A DNA stretch of 64,000 nt, taken from NCBI GenBank assembly GCA_034440615.1, contig JAOTOM010005185.1:632001-696000 (forward strand). Direction: 5' to 3'. Shown here piece after piece: positions 1-40,289 of the stretch; within the stretch, counting starts at the first letter, position 1, and the number at the start of each line of letters is the position of its first letter. The notes beneath the pieces are model-generated. The model was not told the origin of the DNA and did not search any database. It worked only from the letters and a program-made list of their open reading frames with translations. The position numbers and the translations under genes are program-made. The DNA comes from Ashinkailepas kermadecensis (Eukaryota > Arthropoda > Thecostraca > Neolepadidae).

Positions 1-2137
1 AGATATGTTTATTTTTTTCAATAATACAATATAAATTTGAATGATTTTGCACGCCCTTGTTCTTGTGCTGCACATTTTGTGTAGGTAGTTCCTAATCAAA
101 CATTGTTGTCATCTGAAAAAGAACATGCTGCCATATGGGCGCCAAAGGACCCTGCAGTCGGCGCGCCCTTAAACCCAAATAATAAATCAATCATGCTGTC
201 ATGTTGCATGTGCAGTCACTGGTGGTGTATTGTGAAAATTATATTGATATTTACCCTGCGTTTTAAACAGAATTTCACCATTATGTGGAATTAACACTGC
301 TAATTTTGCACTGGGAACTTAGGCAGAAAAGTATGGGAAACTGGATGAGATATCAGTGATGCAGAGTGGCCAGGTACTTGTGCAAATTGGAGTGTAATGA
401 AGCATCAGTGAGCAGTGTGCAAATATATTGTATGCATGCCACCCTGGCTTGCTTGCATTCTTGTTTCCAAATTGTTTTTGGTAGCGCGCCAGATTTGTCA
501 CACCTTTATCCCACACACAGTAGTTCAACGTGTCTGCCGATAGGTGGCAACTCTCGCCTTGAACGGTCAATAGTATGAATACGCGCAACAGCTGATATTT
601 TATATTGTCCGAATGTCCTGGTTTGCGTTAAGCATGTGAGCTCTTGAAAACAGTCGAGCATTTTTATTTGACGTGCCCCGTGATCTCACTAGTGACCTCC
701 AGGTAAACTAAGATTATTTTATCTCGATTAAAGTTATGGGGCTATCGAATACCGTTTGAGTCGGCGTAATCGGTTCATTGGTATTTAGTGGTGAAAACAA
801 CTTGGTATTTGCGAAGATACAAAGGGAAGTGGGCAACAAATATGTGACTCGTGTGCAAATACCCCAGTGACTGCCGGATGAAGTCAGATATTCGGTGACA
901 TGGATGGCCAGACTCTTAGTTCCAAATTCCCTGTTACCCAAGGGGCTTGCATGAAACGATGCCGAGCAAGGCCCGGCTGCTTTCCAGCTGCCGAATGGCT
1001 ATTCAATTCGATGAGGAGATATGTTTCTGCGGTCGGTGTCAGGCCGTATTAATCACCAAGTTGCCGGCAGTTGGATGGTGGCAGCGGCTCTGGCAGTCTA
1101 CCACCGCCCTCGCACTGGCCCACCCCGGCTCCTTGAATCGGCTCGGCAATGCTGGCGGATCTGTGCACGCTCAACTTGTGCGCAAACTTGGTCGCCAGTG
1201 CAGGTGCATTCAGCAAGTTCGGTCTCATCGGCCGGAGTGGGATGCGGGCGTCCGTCGTCGTCTGCCGTCCGTCGGCCGAATCATCGGCAAGCTGAACCAT
1301 CGGAGCTTCCTGTCGCCGTATCATCGATGTAGCATGGCCCATCAATATCGCATTGGTCTACTGTGATGGGCGGCCGGTCGGCATGGCAGAGCACTGAACA
1401 GGCGATAATGGTGGTTTTGTTGCACTGGGGAAGCATACTCGCGAGGAAACTGTCAGCCATTTGCCCCATTTATCTGAGCAGACAAACGTCCAAAAGCGAT
1501 GCGATTAGAATAACTTACGAAGGTATTGCTCTTGTTAACGGGCTTCCGACATAGCAAAATATTCGAAATGATTAACAATATACTTGTAAATTTTCCGAAT
1601 ATAATCATATTCAGAAGTTTCCTTGCTCATGTACCCGGGGTAACTGTCGCAGTAGGTTCTTCAGTTTCGATGGATAGCGCTTGTTCATGGATGCTAGATA
1701 CCAAATCGACGGGCATGGACGTGCGTGCATTCACACAGGTGCGTAGGTGTACAGGTGTTTATAACCGCTTTCATGCACAAGCATGTGCAACATAGTCGAG
1801 CTTTGAACAAATCACTGACGTGGACAGACTCCAAATCAGGGGTCTTTAGACTGAAGCCTTCATTCTAGAAAGTGAAAAGCAAAATCATCCATATTCTCCA
1901 TGCTTTCAGAGGCATATGAGCATATCCGCCCTTTTTTTACGTATGGAGTATGTATGCTTGTTACGAGCAGAACTTTCGCTAGTGCTGCATAAATACCGCA
2001 TTTACCAAACACTTCCCGTGGCGTACAGTGACCTATCAATGAAAAAATTGTGCATGACTTGAAGTCGAGGTGTAAAGCCTAAACTATACCATTTCCTCAG
2101 TCAACTTGAGAATTATTGGGTGGCGTTCGGCCCAGTC
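1..2137. other. Non-coding sequence, no supportable gene
   Basis: Mostly AT-rich sequence with only short chance reading frames. A GC-rich island at about 950-1370 is open on both strands (139 codons forward, 98 reverse), but I found no domain, splice-site pair or codon bias that decides for either. It may lie in an intron upstream of the AAA ATPase exons, because that gene must begin further upstream. Confidence 0.5.
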
Positions 2138-2558
2138 CGAGTGGAGGAGTTGAGGTCGAGACGAGCTGCACCAGAGGCATCAAGCAACTCCAGCTGCCTT
2201 TCTCGTCTCCCTCAATGCTGCGACGAGTGCAGAAGTTCAGGTCGAGACGAGCTGCACATGAGGCAGTAACTCCAGTTGCCTTTCTCGTCTCGTTCACGGC
2301 TGCGCCGAGTGGAGGAGTTGACGTCGAGACGAGCTGCACAAGAGGCAACTCCAGCTGCCTTTCTCGTCTCGTTCACGGCTGCGCCGAGTGGAGGAGTTGA
2401 GGTCGAGACGAGCTGCACCAGAGGCAGCAAGCAACTCCAGTTGCCTTTCTCGCTTCGCTCACGGTCGCGCCGAGTGGAGGAGTTGAGGTCGAGACGAGCT
2501 GACCAGAGGCAGCAACTCCAGCTGCCTTTCTTGTCTCGCTCACGGTCGCGCGGAGTGC
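2138..2558. repeat. Minisatellite, about 84-bp unit, 5 copies
   Basis: Five tandem copies start near 2138, 2222, 2306, 2385 and 2471, each opening with a form of GAGTGGAGGAGTTGAGGTCG and running through GAGACGAGCTGCAC and CAACTCCAGCTGCC. Unit length varies from 79 to 86 bp through small indels. Open frames across it exist only because the repeat lacks stops. Confidence 0.9.
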
Positions 2559-3085
2559 TCTGTTGACTATTGCACGTTGTGCACGCCAAGCATGCTGCTA
2601 TGCGGCCGCCCGGTCTGCACCGGGCCAGGGCAGCATGCTGAATAATACGTCCGTGCTGAAATAACAGAATGGAGGTCTTCGTTTCATTGGTGTGATTAAC
2701 AATGGTCTTGACCAGCTCCTAGCTTCTCGTCATAGTGCGACACTTAGTACGCGGCAAACACAACTTTCTTGAGACGTTTGGGTGGAAAAGATTATTCGTT
2801 CGTCGCACGTTTTTAGCTTCTGAACTTCGATGTTACCCCTGATGATGACCTGATGTCGGAAGATCGAGTTCTTTTTTTCACTAAAACAGTATTTTCGGAC
2901 TTGCTCACTAAGGCTACTCTCCTGGGATAACCAAGGTTGCGTTTATGGTGTATTAATTGCCACATATCGTTTCCTTGTCCATTAAGTATAATTATGCGGC
3001 GCGTGCGTGCGTGTGTGCGTATGTGCGTGTGCGTGTGCGTGTGCGTGTGCGTGTGCGTTCATGCGTGTGCGTTCGTGCGTGCGTG

Positions 3086-3147
<62 letters not shown>

Positions 3148-4023
3148 CGGTTGATTTTTTTTGGTGCGTCAGCTGTGGGCCTGGTGACTGCCATGTCCAC
3201 TCGCGGAAAGAACCTTGCTGAATTATTCCAGTCACGCGTTTGCACGTGGTTATTTCAAATTTATAGCCCGTTGTTTGCATGTTTCCCACCCTGCCACAAG
3301 GTTTGTTTTGGTTTGGTTGTTATGGTCGCTACGCCACCTGTAGACGCTTATGGACGCAAATTAGGGGCCAGCCAATAGCTCGGTCATATTTGGTGGCGCT
3401 AATGCTCTGTCGCGGCAACAGTTCAATGGTGACAAGACCAATATTTGTGTGCTTGGTAATGATCTGCTGCGGCGACGGTTCGATAGTGACAAGATAAGTA
3501 TTTGTGTATGTGGGAATGCTATGAAATTCCCTGTCTCATGCACATAGTAAAATTTTGCACGTTTTCCCGAATGACGCTACGCCGGTATTGTATACCGCGA
3601 CATGTCTGTTTCACTAACACGCTTATGCGCGCTTATTGTGTTGGTGATGTGCCTAGTTTTGTGGATATGCGGATGAACGTGAGGGTCTGTATATTTGACT
3701 TAATTTTTGATTAAGGCATTTTGTAAACGGGGGCTAGGTGTTGCTGCCCATGTTGTTTGTTGTACCTGCTAGCATCCCATACCATGGCGATATTGAGTGT
3801 TACGGAATTGGATTATTGTGGTCAAAGTTTGTACCTTTATGCCCTGCATATGTGACTCGCCTCCAGTGCTGTGACCCGACCTAAGGTGTTTTGATGCATG
3901 CGCTTCTTTGTTGCTTCCTGGACGCCTGTCGCCAGTTGTTTGTGGTGACACGAGCGGACCAAGATGCTCATATTAACGCCTAGCGGAGAGTGTTCAGTTT
4001 CACTCCGTGCGCTTGCACGCCAG
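2559..4023. other. Probable intron upstream of the first visible Vps4-like exon
   Basis: No coding signal is seen. It contains the GT/GCGT microsatellite at 3001-3148 and an imperfect direct duplication of about 70 bp around 3385-3510 (the CAATGGTGACAAG and CGATAGTGACAAG blocks). It ends at the acceptor CACGCCAG before 4024. No exon for the segment that normally precedes Walker A in Vps4 was found here. Confidence 0.55.
3001..3148. repeat. (GTGC)n / (GT)n microsatellite
   Basis: About 148 bp of interrupted GTGC tetranucleotides passing into pure GT at 3120-3148. Overlapping cysteine/valine- or threonine/histidine-rich open frames in all phases are repeat artefacts. Confidence 0.95.
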
Positions 4024-32882
<28,859 letters not shown>

Positions 32883-33137
32883 GCGCTAAATGATTGGAAG
32901 ATAATGAAGCTTGCGAATGATTGTAACAGCTGTGGTCGTCGGTTCGTGTTCCTAGTGTCCGTCAATGGGTGGAGCGTCGATACCAATTAGCGTTCCCTCG
33001 TCCGTCGTAGGGAGGACGTGAAAACACACGCTGAAGTGCCGGCGCTAAAGTCGATTGGCACGGTCATCGGTCTGTGTGGTCGGGAAGAGATTCTCTCTAC
33101 CATTCACCCCGAGGCGAATGGAGCGTCTGGTGCAGTC
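32883..33137 (+). other. Probable 3' UTR and downstream flank
   Basis: Sequence after the stop codon. No AATAAA was seen nearby and no polyadenylation site can be assigned. Confidence 0.45.
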
Positions 33138-33530
33138 GGCGCGGCGGTATATTTGTTGGCTCTGAGCTGAGTTGTCTGGTGTCAGAATGTATCCGAGTAC
33201 GGTCGGCGTTCAGTACCAGCACGCCCAGTGGCGGCGCGGCGGTATATTTGTTGGCTCTGAGCTGAGTTGTCTGGTGTCAGAATACATCCGAGTACGGTCG
33301 GCGTTCAGTACCAGCACGCCCAGTGGCGGCGCGGCGGTGCACTTGTTGGCTCTGAGCTGAGTTGTCTGGTGTCAGAATATATCCGAGTACGGTCGGCGTT
33401 CAGTACCAGCACGCCCAGTGGCGGCGCGGCGGTATATTTGTTGGCTCTGAGCTGAGTTGTCTGGTGTCAGAATATATCCGAGCACGGTCGGCGTTCAGTA
33501 CCAACACATCCAGTGGCGGCGCGGTGATGA
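33138..33530. repeat. 95-bp minisatellite, just over 4 copies
   Basis: The unit runs from GGCGCGGCGGTATATTTGTT through GGCTCTGAGCTGAGTTGTCT and GAGTACGGTCGGCGTTCAGT to CCAGCACGCCCAGTG. Copies are nearly identical, with starts at 33138, 33233, 33328 and 33423. Confidence 0.95.
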
Positions 33531-33651
33531 ATGTGGCGTGAGCCAGTCGGCGGTGGACGTGGGGTGGAACTGTTCTGTCAGCTCAGACACTAGATGCGCG
33601 GCGGTGAATGTGGCGACCGTCAGCCCATCAGCAGAGGCCGTGGGGTGGAAC

Positions 33652-33839
33652 CAGGGGTGTTGTTTGATATATGTTTGAATGGGAGAGTGCCCCCTCCCCC
33701 CAACAATTGTAGCTTTAAACATGGGATCCTATGTAGTGTGCCCCAATCCATTCGGGCCAGCTCATTGCCTTCATGTATTGTACCCTCCCCCCCCCCCACA
33801 CACACGAACACAAATAATTTTAAGAAATCAACACCGGTG
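33652..33839. mobile_element. 188-bp hAT-like MITE with perfect 8-bp target duplication
   Basis: The left end is CAGGGGTGTTG and the right end is CAACACCGGTG, matching inverted ends with two mismatches. Both sides carry GGTGGAAC (33644-33651 and 33840-33847). The interior contains AGCTTTAAACATGGGATCCT and CATTGCCTTCATGTATTGTA, which match the arms of the fold-back element at 53870-55392. It is too short to encode a transposase and must be mobilised in trans. Confidence 0.88.
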
Positions 33840-33847
33840 GGTGGAAC

Positions 33848-34290
33848 TGTTCCGTCGGCTCAAACACCAGCGCGGCGGTGGTGTGCGCATGGCCAATATT
33901 CGCTCCTTATTCACACCCACTGTGGGCTCGCTCCAGTGATTCCATTGTGCAACTCTACAACTTGATATGAATGTGTATTTCATGCAAGATAAACACGTGT
34001 TTCCATAACCACTCTGGTGAGATTGTTCTGAGAAATTTACCCAGACAGTATCTCTGGATAAGCATATGGGAGCCCCCATCCCCTTTAGAGCAACAAAAAC
34101 ATATTGGATCAAACAAGAAATTGAGATTTTCACCACGCAAACCCTATATTTTCGGCACGCTTCGCACGCCAAAAATGTTTTTCATTTCTTGACATTTTTC
34201 TGATTCCCCCCCCCATAAAGAAAATCCTGGCTGCGCCACTGAACGATGGTGTCCAAAGACTGAGAGATGCCAGCTATCAAGGCTTGAAAC
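33848..34290. other. Intergenic, with a DNA-transposon right end
   Basis: About 34200-34240 has a C8 run followed by CCTGGCTGCGCCACTG, the form of a CAGTGGCGC-type transposon end. No left partner was found. No gene. Confidence 0.55.
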
Positions 34291-34665
34291 GTGAAACAAG
34301 CCGAGTTGCGTGCCGAAGGTATGTGCAAGAAGCAAGGTGCGAATGCTGCGCTGAACAAACTACGGATCAACTATTTGGAATTCTTAAGTCAGGGAGACCC
34401 ATTCACTAGTGCAAGTGAAATAAATGCGTTTTTAGCGTCAATCGCACCAGAAAAGTACAAACAGAAGCGATTGTATGTTGAGGTGCGCTACGCCCGTGAT
34501 ACATTTGTATCTCCAGAAAAAAACAAACATTTTTGGACTGAAAAGTCAATATCAAGATACTTCATCGACAGCACATGCAAAAAAAATCGACATACCCCGA
34601 AAAGATTGCGTCAAAAACATTTGTCCGTTTCCGTGACTTTCAGAGCGCGCTATCGCATTGCTTGA
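34291..34665 (+). CDS. Hypothetical 124-codon open frame
   Basis: An uninterrupted frame from ATG to TGA encodes a Lys/Arg-rich protein with LNKLRINYLEFLSQGDPF, then KRLYVEVRYARDTFVSPEK. It lies directly after a transposon-like end, so it is more likely a remnant of a mobile element than a host gene. I do not recognise the family. Codon use is not G/C-biased, unlike the host exons here. Confidence 0.3.
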   Translation: MKQAELRAEGMCKKQGANAALNKLRINYLEFLSQGDPFTSASEINAFLASIAPEKYKQKRLYVEVRYARDTFVSPEKNKHFWTEKSISRYFIDSTCKKNRHTPKRLRQKHLSVSVTFRARYRIA

Positions 34666-35055
34666 AATCAATACATGAGTGATCTTGACGCACATATTTT
34701 AATAGTTTTGACAAACCATGCGACAGCAGTTGTTCGTCGACTTGGCCCAACCGCTGGCAGGCTGGCCAAATACAACCACACACACACACACTCCTCAGCG
34801 CACCGCGGCGCTTCCCATCCGCTCACACGCACCGAGTCGTTACGGCCGATAATTCCTGGTGGTAAGCCAGTGCCTCCCGGTCGCGTCAGCCCGTATCGAC
34901 GGCCGGCAGATCCGAGCGTAAACAACTAAACTTCAGGGGTGGAGTCGAAGCGGGTAGCATTTGCCCAATCGAGCTCAAATTTTCGCAACATGCTTAGATT
35001 GAATCACCCCATCTTTTGAGTCTATCCTCACCATATATTGGGTGTCAATACCGCT
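34666..35055. other. Intergenic, nothing recognised
   Basis: A short CA microsatellite at about 34778-34793 is the only feature. Confidence 0.6.
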
Positions 35056-36012
35056 CCCTACTGTGATGGTGTGTAGGTTTTGGATCCGTCGGTGAAGATA
35101 ATTTATGCTTGGGGTGTTGTGCAGTGCATTGTCTAAGAAGTTGTTTTATTTGTGTCTATGTACGTATGTTTCGGTTTATTGATGAGGGAATGCGTGTCTG
35201 GTTGTTTGTGCTTCCACCACGCTTTAGGAGGCGGAAGTGGGTGAGTGTTGGGGAGGTTGATGTTGAGTTGGGGTAGCGTGGAAATGGATGCGTCAGCCGA
35301 TGGTAGTTTTAAGGCGTGTTGTCCTCATGAGTTTGTGTCGGCATGTGGTGTGAGTTTCAAGGGCTTGTGTAGAGAGGTGGCGTGGGATAAGTTGTCTGAT
35401 AATGGTATCTTAGTAGTGATATGTGATGATGGTGAAGGGTGTGCGTTTGTGTGTGTGTGTGTGTGTGTTATTGTAGATGTGTAAATAACAGTTGGGTGAT
35501 GTGAGGAATGCTCTTGTTGTAGTTTTAAGGACATTGATTTTAAACTATGTCCAGTAATTTTAGGTTTGTCGGAGCTGCATTTTGGAACAGGATCCACCAT
35601 TCGTCCCATAGAGTGGGACGAATAGTGGATTTATACCGCTCAATGAGTGTTGCGGTCGGATCCCCAGTCGTGTGGCTGCTGAGAACGACACACTCACACG
35701 ACACACGAGGCCATACGAATAGGATCCCCAATCGGCACCAGATAGAGAACGTAGCAAATTGGTGCACCTAGATGCTTTTTGGTGAATGTTCAAAATGTGT
35801 GGGTGGAAGGTGAGTAGGACTTAGTGTGATGCTGAGGAATTTCACGGCGGTCGTAAAGGAGATTTAAAAAATACAGAACAGTTGAGTGCAGCTTAAGTGA
35901 GGTAGGTCTGCGGAAGAGTGGTAGCAAAAAAGGTAGCATTTTGTTTATGTGGGGCGATGTGTAGATCGAGTGTTTTAAGTTTTTCGTCAAGGTATGTGAG
36001 AGTGCGTTGTAG
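35056..36012 (-). mobile_element. Jockey/I-clade LINE remnant: reverse transcriptase end and RNase H
   Basis: Read on the minus strand across several frameshifts and stops: a thumb-side RT block (LTYLDEKLKTLDLHIAPHKT near 35900-36000), THPHI-like spacing, KASRCTNLLRSLSGADWG (about 35735-35780), IRP then AAPTNLKLLDIV (about 35545-35640), TRAFLTSPN, and IIFTDGSKTY (about 35075-35105), the first catalytic motif of RNase H. Known for the family: non-LTR retrotransposons copy themselves by target-primed reverse transcription. This copy is broken by frameshifts and cannot encode an active enzyme. Confidence 0.82.
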
Positions 36013-36591
36013 CAGTGGCGGCTCCAAAGAAGGTCATGACCGGTGGTCTCCTCGGGCATCAAGATATTGTTCGTTTCCATAATGTTCCACTTTTAAGATC
36101 ACAATGTGTGTCCCCGACGTCGAAGTACTTTCACTTCAGCAGCCTTGTAATAGCTGTGTTTTCAGGTCAACAAAATAAGTTACCTCCAATAAAACTGAGG
36201 TTTTCTTGCCGTTTCCATCAACGGAATCTGTCCCTTAGTCGCACAGATAAGAGGAGCGCAAAGTGTGCCTCCGTTCCCACTTCTGACCTAATATTGATCC
36301 GTGTGACGAATTCTATGTCGGTATCACGTTAAAAATGTTAATCTTCAAGCGATTTGAATTGATCGAAAAATATGCGCTACAAACCGTCCCGACGCCACGA
36401 AACCCACGAAGCTGAACACAGCTATAGCGCTATGCTACCTGTAAAATAGCCCAACAATTTCCGGAGCGTACCCCCACTCCAACACAAAATATTCCGTGAT
36501 AAGGGCACTATCAGCGAAAGAATGGCCACTAAAGGTCAGGGGAATCCGAATTTTGAATGTCTGCTTTGGCCAAATCCTGAATCCGCCACTA
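36013..36591. mobile_element. 579-bp non-autonomous DNA element inside the LINE remnant
   Basis: Starts CAGTGGCGGCTCCAAAG and ends CTGAATCCGCCACTA, inverted ends of the widespread CAGTGGCGG type. The flanks CGTTGTAG and CGTTTTGT agree at 5 of 8 positions, so the target duplication is doubtful. Weak RT-like reading (ALARTLETSSRQ near 36800) resumes on the far side, consistent with insertion into the LINE. Confidence 0.6.
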
Positions 36592-36865
36592 CGTTTTGTG
36601 TGCCTGATGCATTGGCTGGTGCGTAGTGGGAATCCCAGTGGAATATATCGACTGCGTGAATGTCAATTTTTCCGGGAGCTCGTCTTGGATGTCTAATTTA
36701 AGCCGAGGATGAAGAGAATGAGTGCGTAGTCTAGCTATCAATGACATAGGTCGATTGACACCGGATAACTGGAGTTGGTAACCTGAAGCCACTGTCGTGA
36801 TGAGGTTTCCAGTGTGCGGGCGAGACAGCAGAATGTGTAGCTTGATTGGGTGGAGATTATGCAAA
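36592..36865 (-). mobile_element. Possible upstream continuation of the LINE remnant
   Basis: The minus strand carries ARTLETSSRQ followed by NRPMSLIARLRTHSLHP in another frame, similar in order to the segment after the YADD box of jockey/I reverse transcriptases. Similarity is weak and needs a protein search. Confidence 0.35.
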
Positions 36866-37830
36866 GAGAGCTCATTGATGTCATATAGATAGATAGTTAA
36901 CGACTCGCACTCATCCCGTCCCGTCTCACACCATGCCCTTATGATCTTTCCTCCGCGCTGTTTTCTCCATTTCCTTCATCCTTTAGCCTCCAAATTGCCA
37001 GAGCTCTGGCTAAAGACTGTAATTAAATAACCAAGCCATATAGATGGTGAAGGGGACTGTTTGGGTAAGTCATTATTAACAATTGTCAATTTTAGCTTCG
37101 CAAGTGGGTCAAAGTTGGCAATATGCAGCATCTGGGAATATTACTAAACTTGCGAAATGTAGGTGAGAGTTAGTATTACTATGGACGATGAAAGGCGCAG
37201 AAATTATACGGCATTATCAGAAACATTTTGTCGGCAATGCCCACTGATTGATTGACGCAATGACTTGGCAGGCGGTTGGTTGCTTCGTTGATTGATAAGC
37301 CAAAAATGTAAGAACCGACTGTGCCTAAATGTCGAACCATCGCGCAGCACCGGCAAACTTCGCATCTTGTATCTGCCTTCTTCACCTAAAGCGTACTCGC
37401 AACGAACAATTTTTTCCCACAGCAATGTGATGTTTCCCTCTATATCCAAGGAACGCGCGGTTTGTTTGTGGGATCACTTGAGAACCATTGCGATTACATC
37501 TAATCGCGGCAAATTACCTGATCTGAAGCAGCTAGTACGCCCTTAAATCTCATTAATTGTTGGTTATAATATTCATCGTACTCAACCATCCTCAAACAAC
37601 TCCCTCAGTCACGAGTTGCATCGTTGTGACAGTACAATATCCATTCAGATTAAATGGTGGTACCCTAAATCAAGCTCAGCACATCGTACAACACAAGGGG
37701 TAACGAAATATATCGTGTAGTACCTCTTGGTGGACTAATCACGACTGTGGGTGCGATTTTGCGTCGATATTTCCCGGTGGTCCGAATATGGAGGCTTCAG
37801 AGTCGAACATCGGCGCACCGGCCTGCCAAC
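36866..37830. other. Intergenic, possible LINE 3' tail
   Basis: At about 36980-37035 the + strand reads TTTAGCCTCCAAATTGCCAG, GGCTAAAGACTG, TAATTAAATAACC, which resembles a LINE 3' end. Otherwise nothing is recognised. Confidence 0.45.
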
Positions 37831-39330
37831 AAGTTCCTCGGCTGTGCGGAGATACTGTTCGGGAGCCCCTGGCAGCCTTCACACGTCTGCCACGGCTGTT
37901 AGCTGCCTCGGCTGTGTGGAGATACTGTTGCGGAGCCTCCGACAGCCTTCACACGTCTGCCACGGCTGTTAGCTGCCTCGGCTGTGTGGAGATACTGTTC
38001 CGGAGCCTCCGGCAGCCTTCACACGTCTGCCACGGCTGTTAGTGACTGCCTCGGCTGTGCGGAGATACTGTTGCGGAGCCTCCGACAGCCTTCACACGTC
38101 TGCCACGGCTGTTAGTGACTGCCTCGGCTGTGCGGAGATACTGTTGCGGAGTCCTTCACACGTCTGTCACGGCTGCTAGTGACTGCCTCGGCTGTGCGGA
38201 GATACTGTTCCGGAGCCTCCGACAGCCTTCACACGTCTGCCACGGCTGTTAGTGACTGCCTCGGCTGTGCGGAGATACTGTTGCGGAGTCCCTTCACACG
38301 TCTGCCACGGCTGCTAGTGACTGCCTCGGCTGTGTGGAGATCCTGTTGCGGAGCCTTCACAGCCGCACACGGCTGTTAGTGACTGCCTCGGCTGTGTGGA
38401 GATACTGTTGCGGAGTCCTTCACACGTCTGCCACGGCTGCTAGTGACTGGCTCGGCTGTGCGGAAGATACTGTTGCGGAGCCTCCGACAGCCTTCACACG
38501 TCTGCCACGGCTGTTAGTGACTGCCTCGGCTTGGAATACTTTGCGGTCCTTACACGTTGCCACGGCTGTTATGACTGCCTCGGCTGTGCGAGATACTGTT
38601 GCGGAGCCTCCGACAGCCTTCACACGTCTGCCACGGCTGTTAGTGACTGCCTCGGCTGTGTGGAGATACTGTTCCGAGCCTCCGACAGCCTTCACACGTT
38701 GCCACGGCTGTTAGCTTCCTCGGCTGTGTGGAGATACTGTTCGGAGCCTCCGACAGCCTTCACGTCTACCACGGCTGTTAGTGACTGCCTCGGCTGTGCG
38801 GAGATACTGTTGCGGAGTCCTTCAGTCTGTCACGGCTGCTAGTGACTGGCTCGGCGTGGGAGATACTGAGCCCCTGGCAGCCTTCAACGTCTGCCACGGC
38901 TGTTAGCTTCGGTTGTGAAACGTAGCCTCCGACAGCCTTCACACGTCTGCCACGGCTTAGTGACTCCTCGGCTTGGGAGATACTTCGAGCCTCACAGTTC
39001 ACACGTCTGCCACGGGTTAGTTTCCCCCCCTTTTGTGGGAAATTTTTCTGGCGCCCCCCCCCCCCATTTTTCTTCGTGCTAGTGACTGCTCGGCTGTGCG
39101 GAGATACTGTTGCGGAGTCCTTCACACGTCTGCCACGGCTGTTAGTGACTGCTCGGCTGTGCGGAGATACTGTTCGAGTCCTTCACACGTCTGCCACGGC
39201 TGTTAGTGACTGCCTCGGCTGTGCGGAGATACTGTTCCGGAGCCTCCGACAGCCTTCACACGTCTGCCACGGCTGTTAGTGACTGCCTCGGCTGTGCGGA
39301 GATACTGTTGCGGAGTCTCTGGCAGCCGTC
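37831..39330. repeat. 73-bp minisatellite, about 21 copies, with damaged centre
   Basis: The unit is GTGACTGCCTCGGCTGTGCG, GAGATACTGTTGCGGAGCCT, CCGACAGCCTTCACACGTCT and GCCACGGCTGTTA. Some units lack the CTCCGACAGC segment. Between about 38500 and 39075 single-base losses and odd homopolymers become frequent, while flanking units are clean. Confidence 0.93.
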
Positions 39331-39334
39331 ACAC

Positions 39335-39860
39335 GTCTCAGTCGTAACACCATGTTGCAGCCGCCACACCTTATCCTGTCACATCTTATCGCAGCCGTCA
39401 CGTGCCCCAATCGTCACACCTAACACGTGCCGTGATATCCATTTAGTCCAGCTGTCATCCATTGTCCAGCCGCCACATCCCCAGCCCAGCTGTCACCACA
39501 CCCCTTATGTCTCGCCTCCCTGTACCAGAGCTATCGATTCATCCGAGCTATCACACCGCCTTATCACATTCGTTGCCGATTGCCCGCCACCATGGCTACG
39601 CCAGCCGTTACGTTTCTGGTCAGCCATGACACCTCTCCGTTCCGGCCGTTGCACCTGATTGCCACATCACCGCAGCTCATCATCCCAGCTATCGCACCTC
39701 CTTATCCAGCCATCACACTACTTATCCAATCGCCACACTTGCTATTTCATCCATCACACACCGCTGTCCCAGTCATCACACCTCATCATCCCAGCTGTCA
39801 AACAACGTATCCCGTCCGTCACACCGGCTGTCAGCCGTCATGCTCCAGCTTCCCAGCCGT
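39335..39860. repeat. Degenerate short tandem sequence
   Basis: CCAGCTGTCACACC- and CAGCCGTCACACCTTATC-like units of about 20-28 bp recur with heavy divergence. Confidence 0.6.
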
Positions 39861-40052
39861 GACACGTGGAATTACGGAGGAGGCGCCCGAGGTGGACGGC
39901 CGCCGCGATTGCCACCACAGCTGGTGACACAAAGCAGCTCCGAGACACGAGCAGTCGTATCGGCGCTGGCCACCGCGGGCAACGCAGTGCTGCTGACATT
40001 TACGGCTGCCCGTGTTGCCCGTGTGACGGCCACTTGGGTCGACGCCGGATAG
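39840..40052 (+). CDS. Hypothetical 70-codon open frame, possible exon
   Basis: GC-rich frame ending TRAVVSALATAGNAVLLTF, TAARVARVTATWVDAG and TAG. Third positions lean to G/C in the last 40 codons, and the end could form a hydrophobic helix. No domain, no clear acceptor and no partner exon were found. It may be chance in GC-rich DNA between arrays. Confidence 0.2.
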   Translation: MLQLPSRDTWNYGGGARGGRPPRLPPQLVTQSSSETRAVVSALATAGNAVLLTFTAARVARVTATWVDAG

Positions 40053-40289
40053 CCCGGACCCGGGACGGTTGCTGATCGGCGGAGGCCCTCAACTCCGCTC
40101 AGCACCTCCACCCGGCTGGTTGCTCTCCGCTTACTCTTGCTTGCTTGCTTCTACCGCTTGCTCTCCGAGAGCCGCCTGTTATGTGTTCCGTGTTCCGGGA
40201 CCGGGGAGATCCTCCACCGCTGCGCCATCTCGCTGGCCGAGCGCAACACCCGACTCGGCGCTGGTCGACTGGCCCGTCGCGCCTCTGCG

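Noticed and set aside
947..1366. Mutually antisense open frames in a GC-rich island
   Set aside because: Neither strand shows a domain, splice sites or a clear codon bias.
3361..3543. Short duplicated block as a minisatellite
   Set aside because: Only two diverged copies are present, so it is mentioned within the intron entry only.
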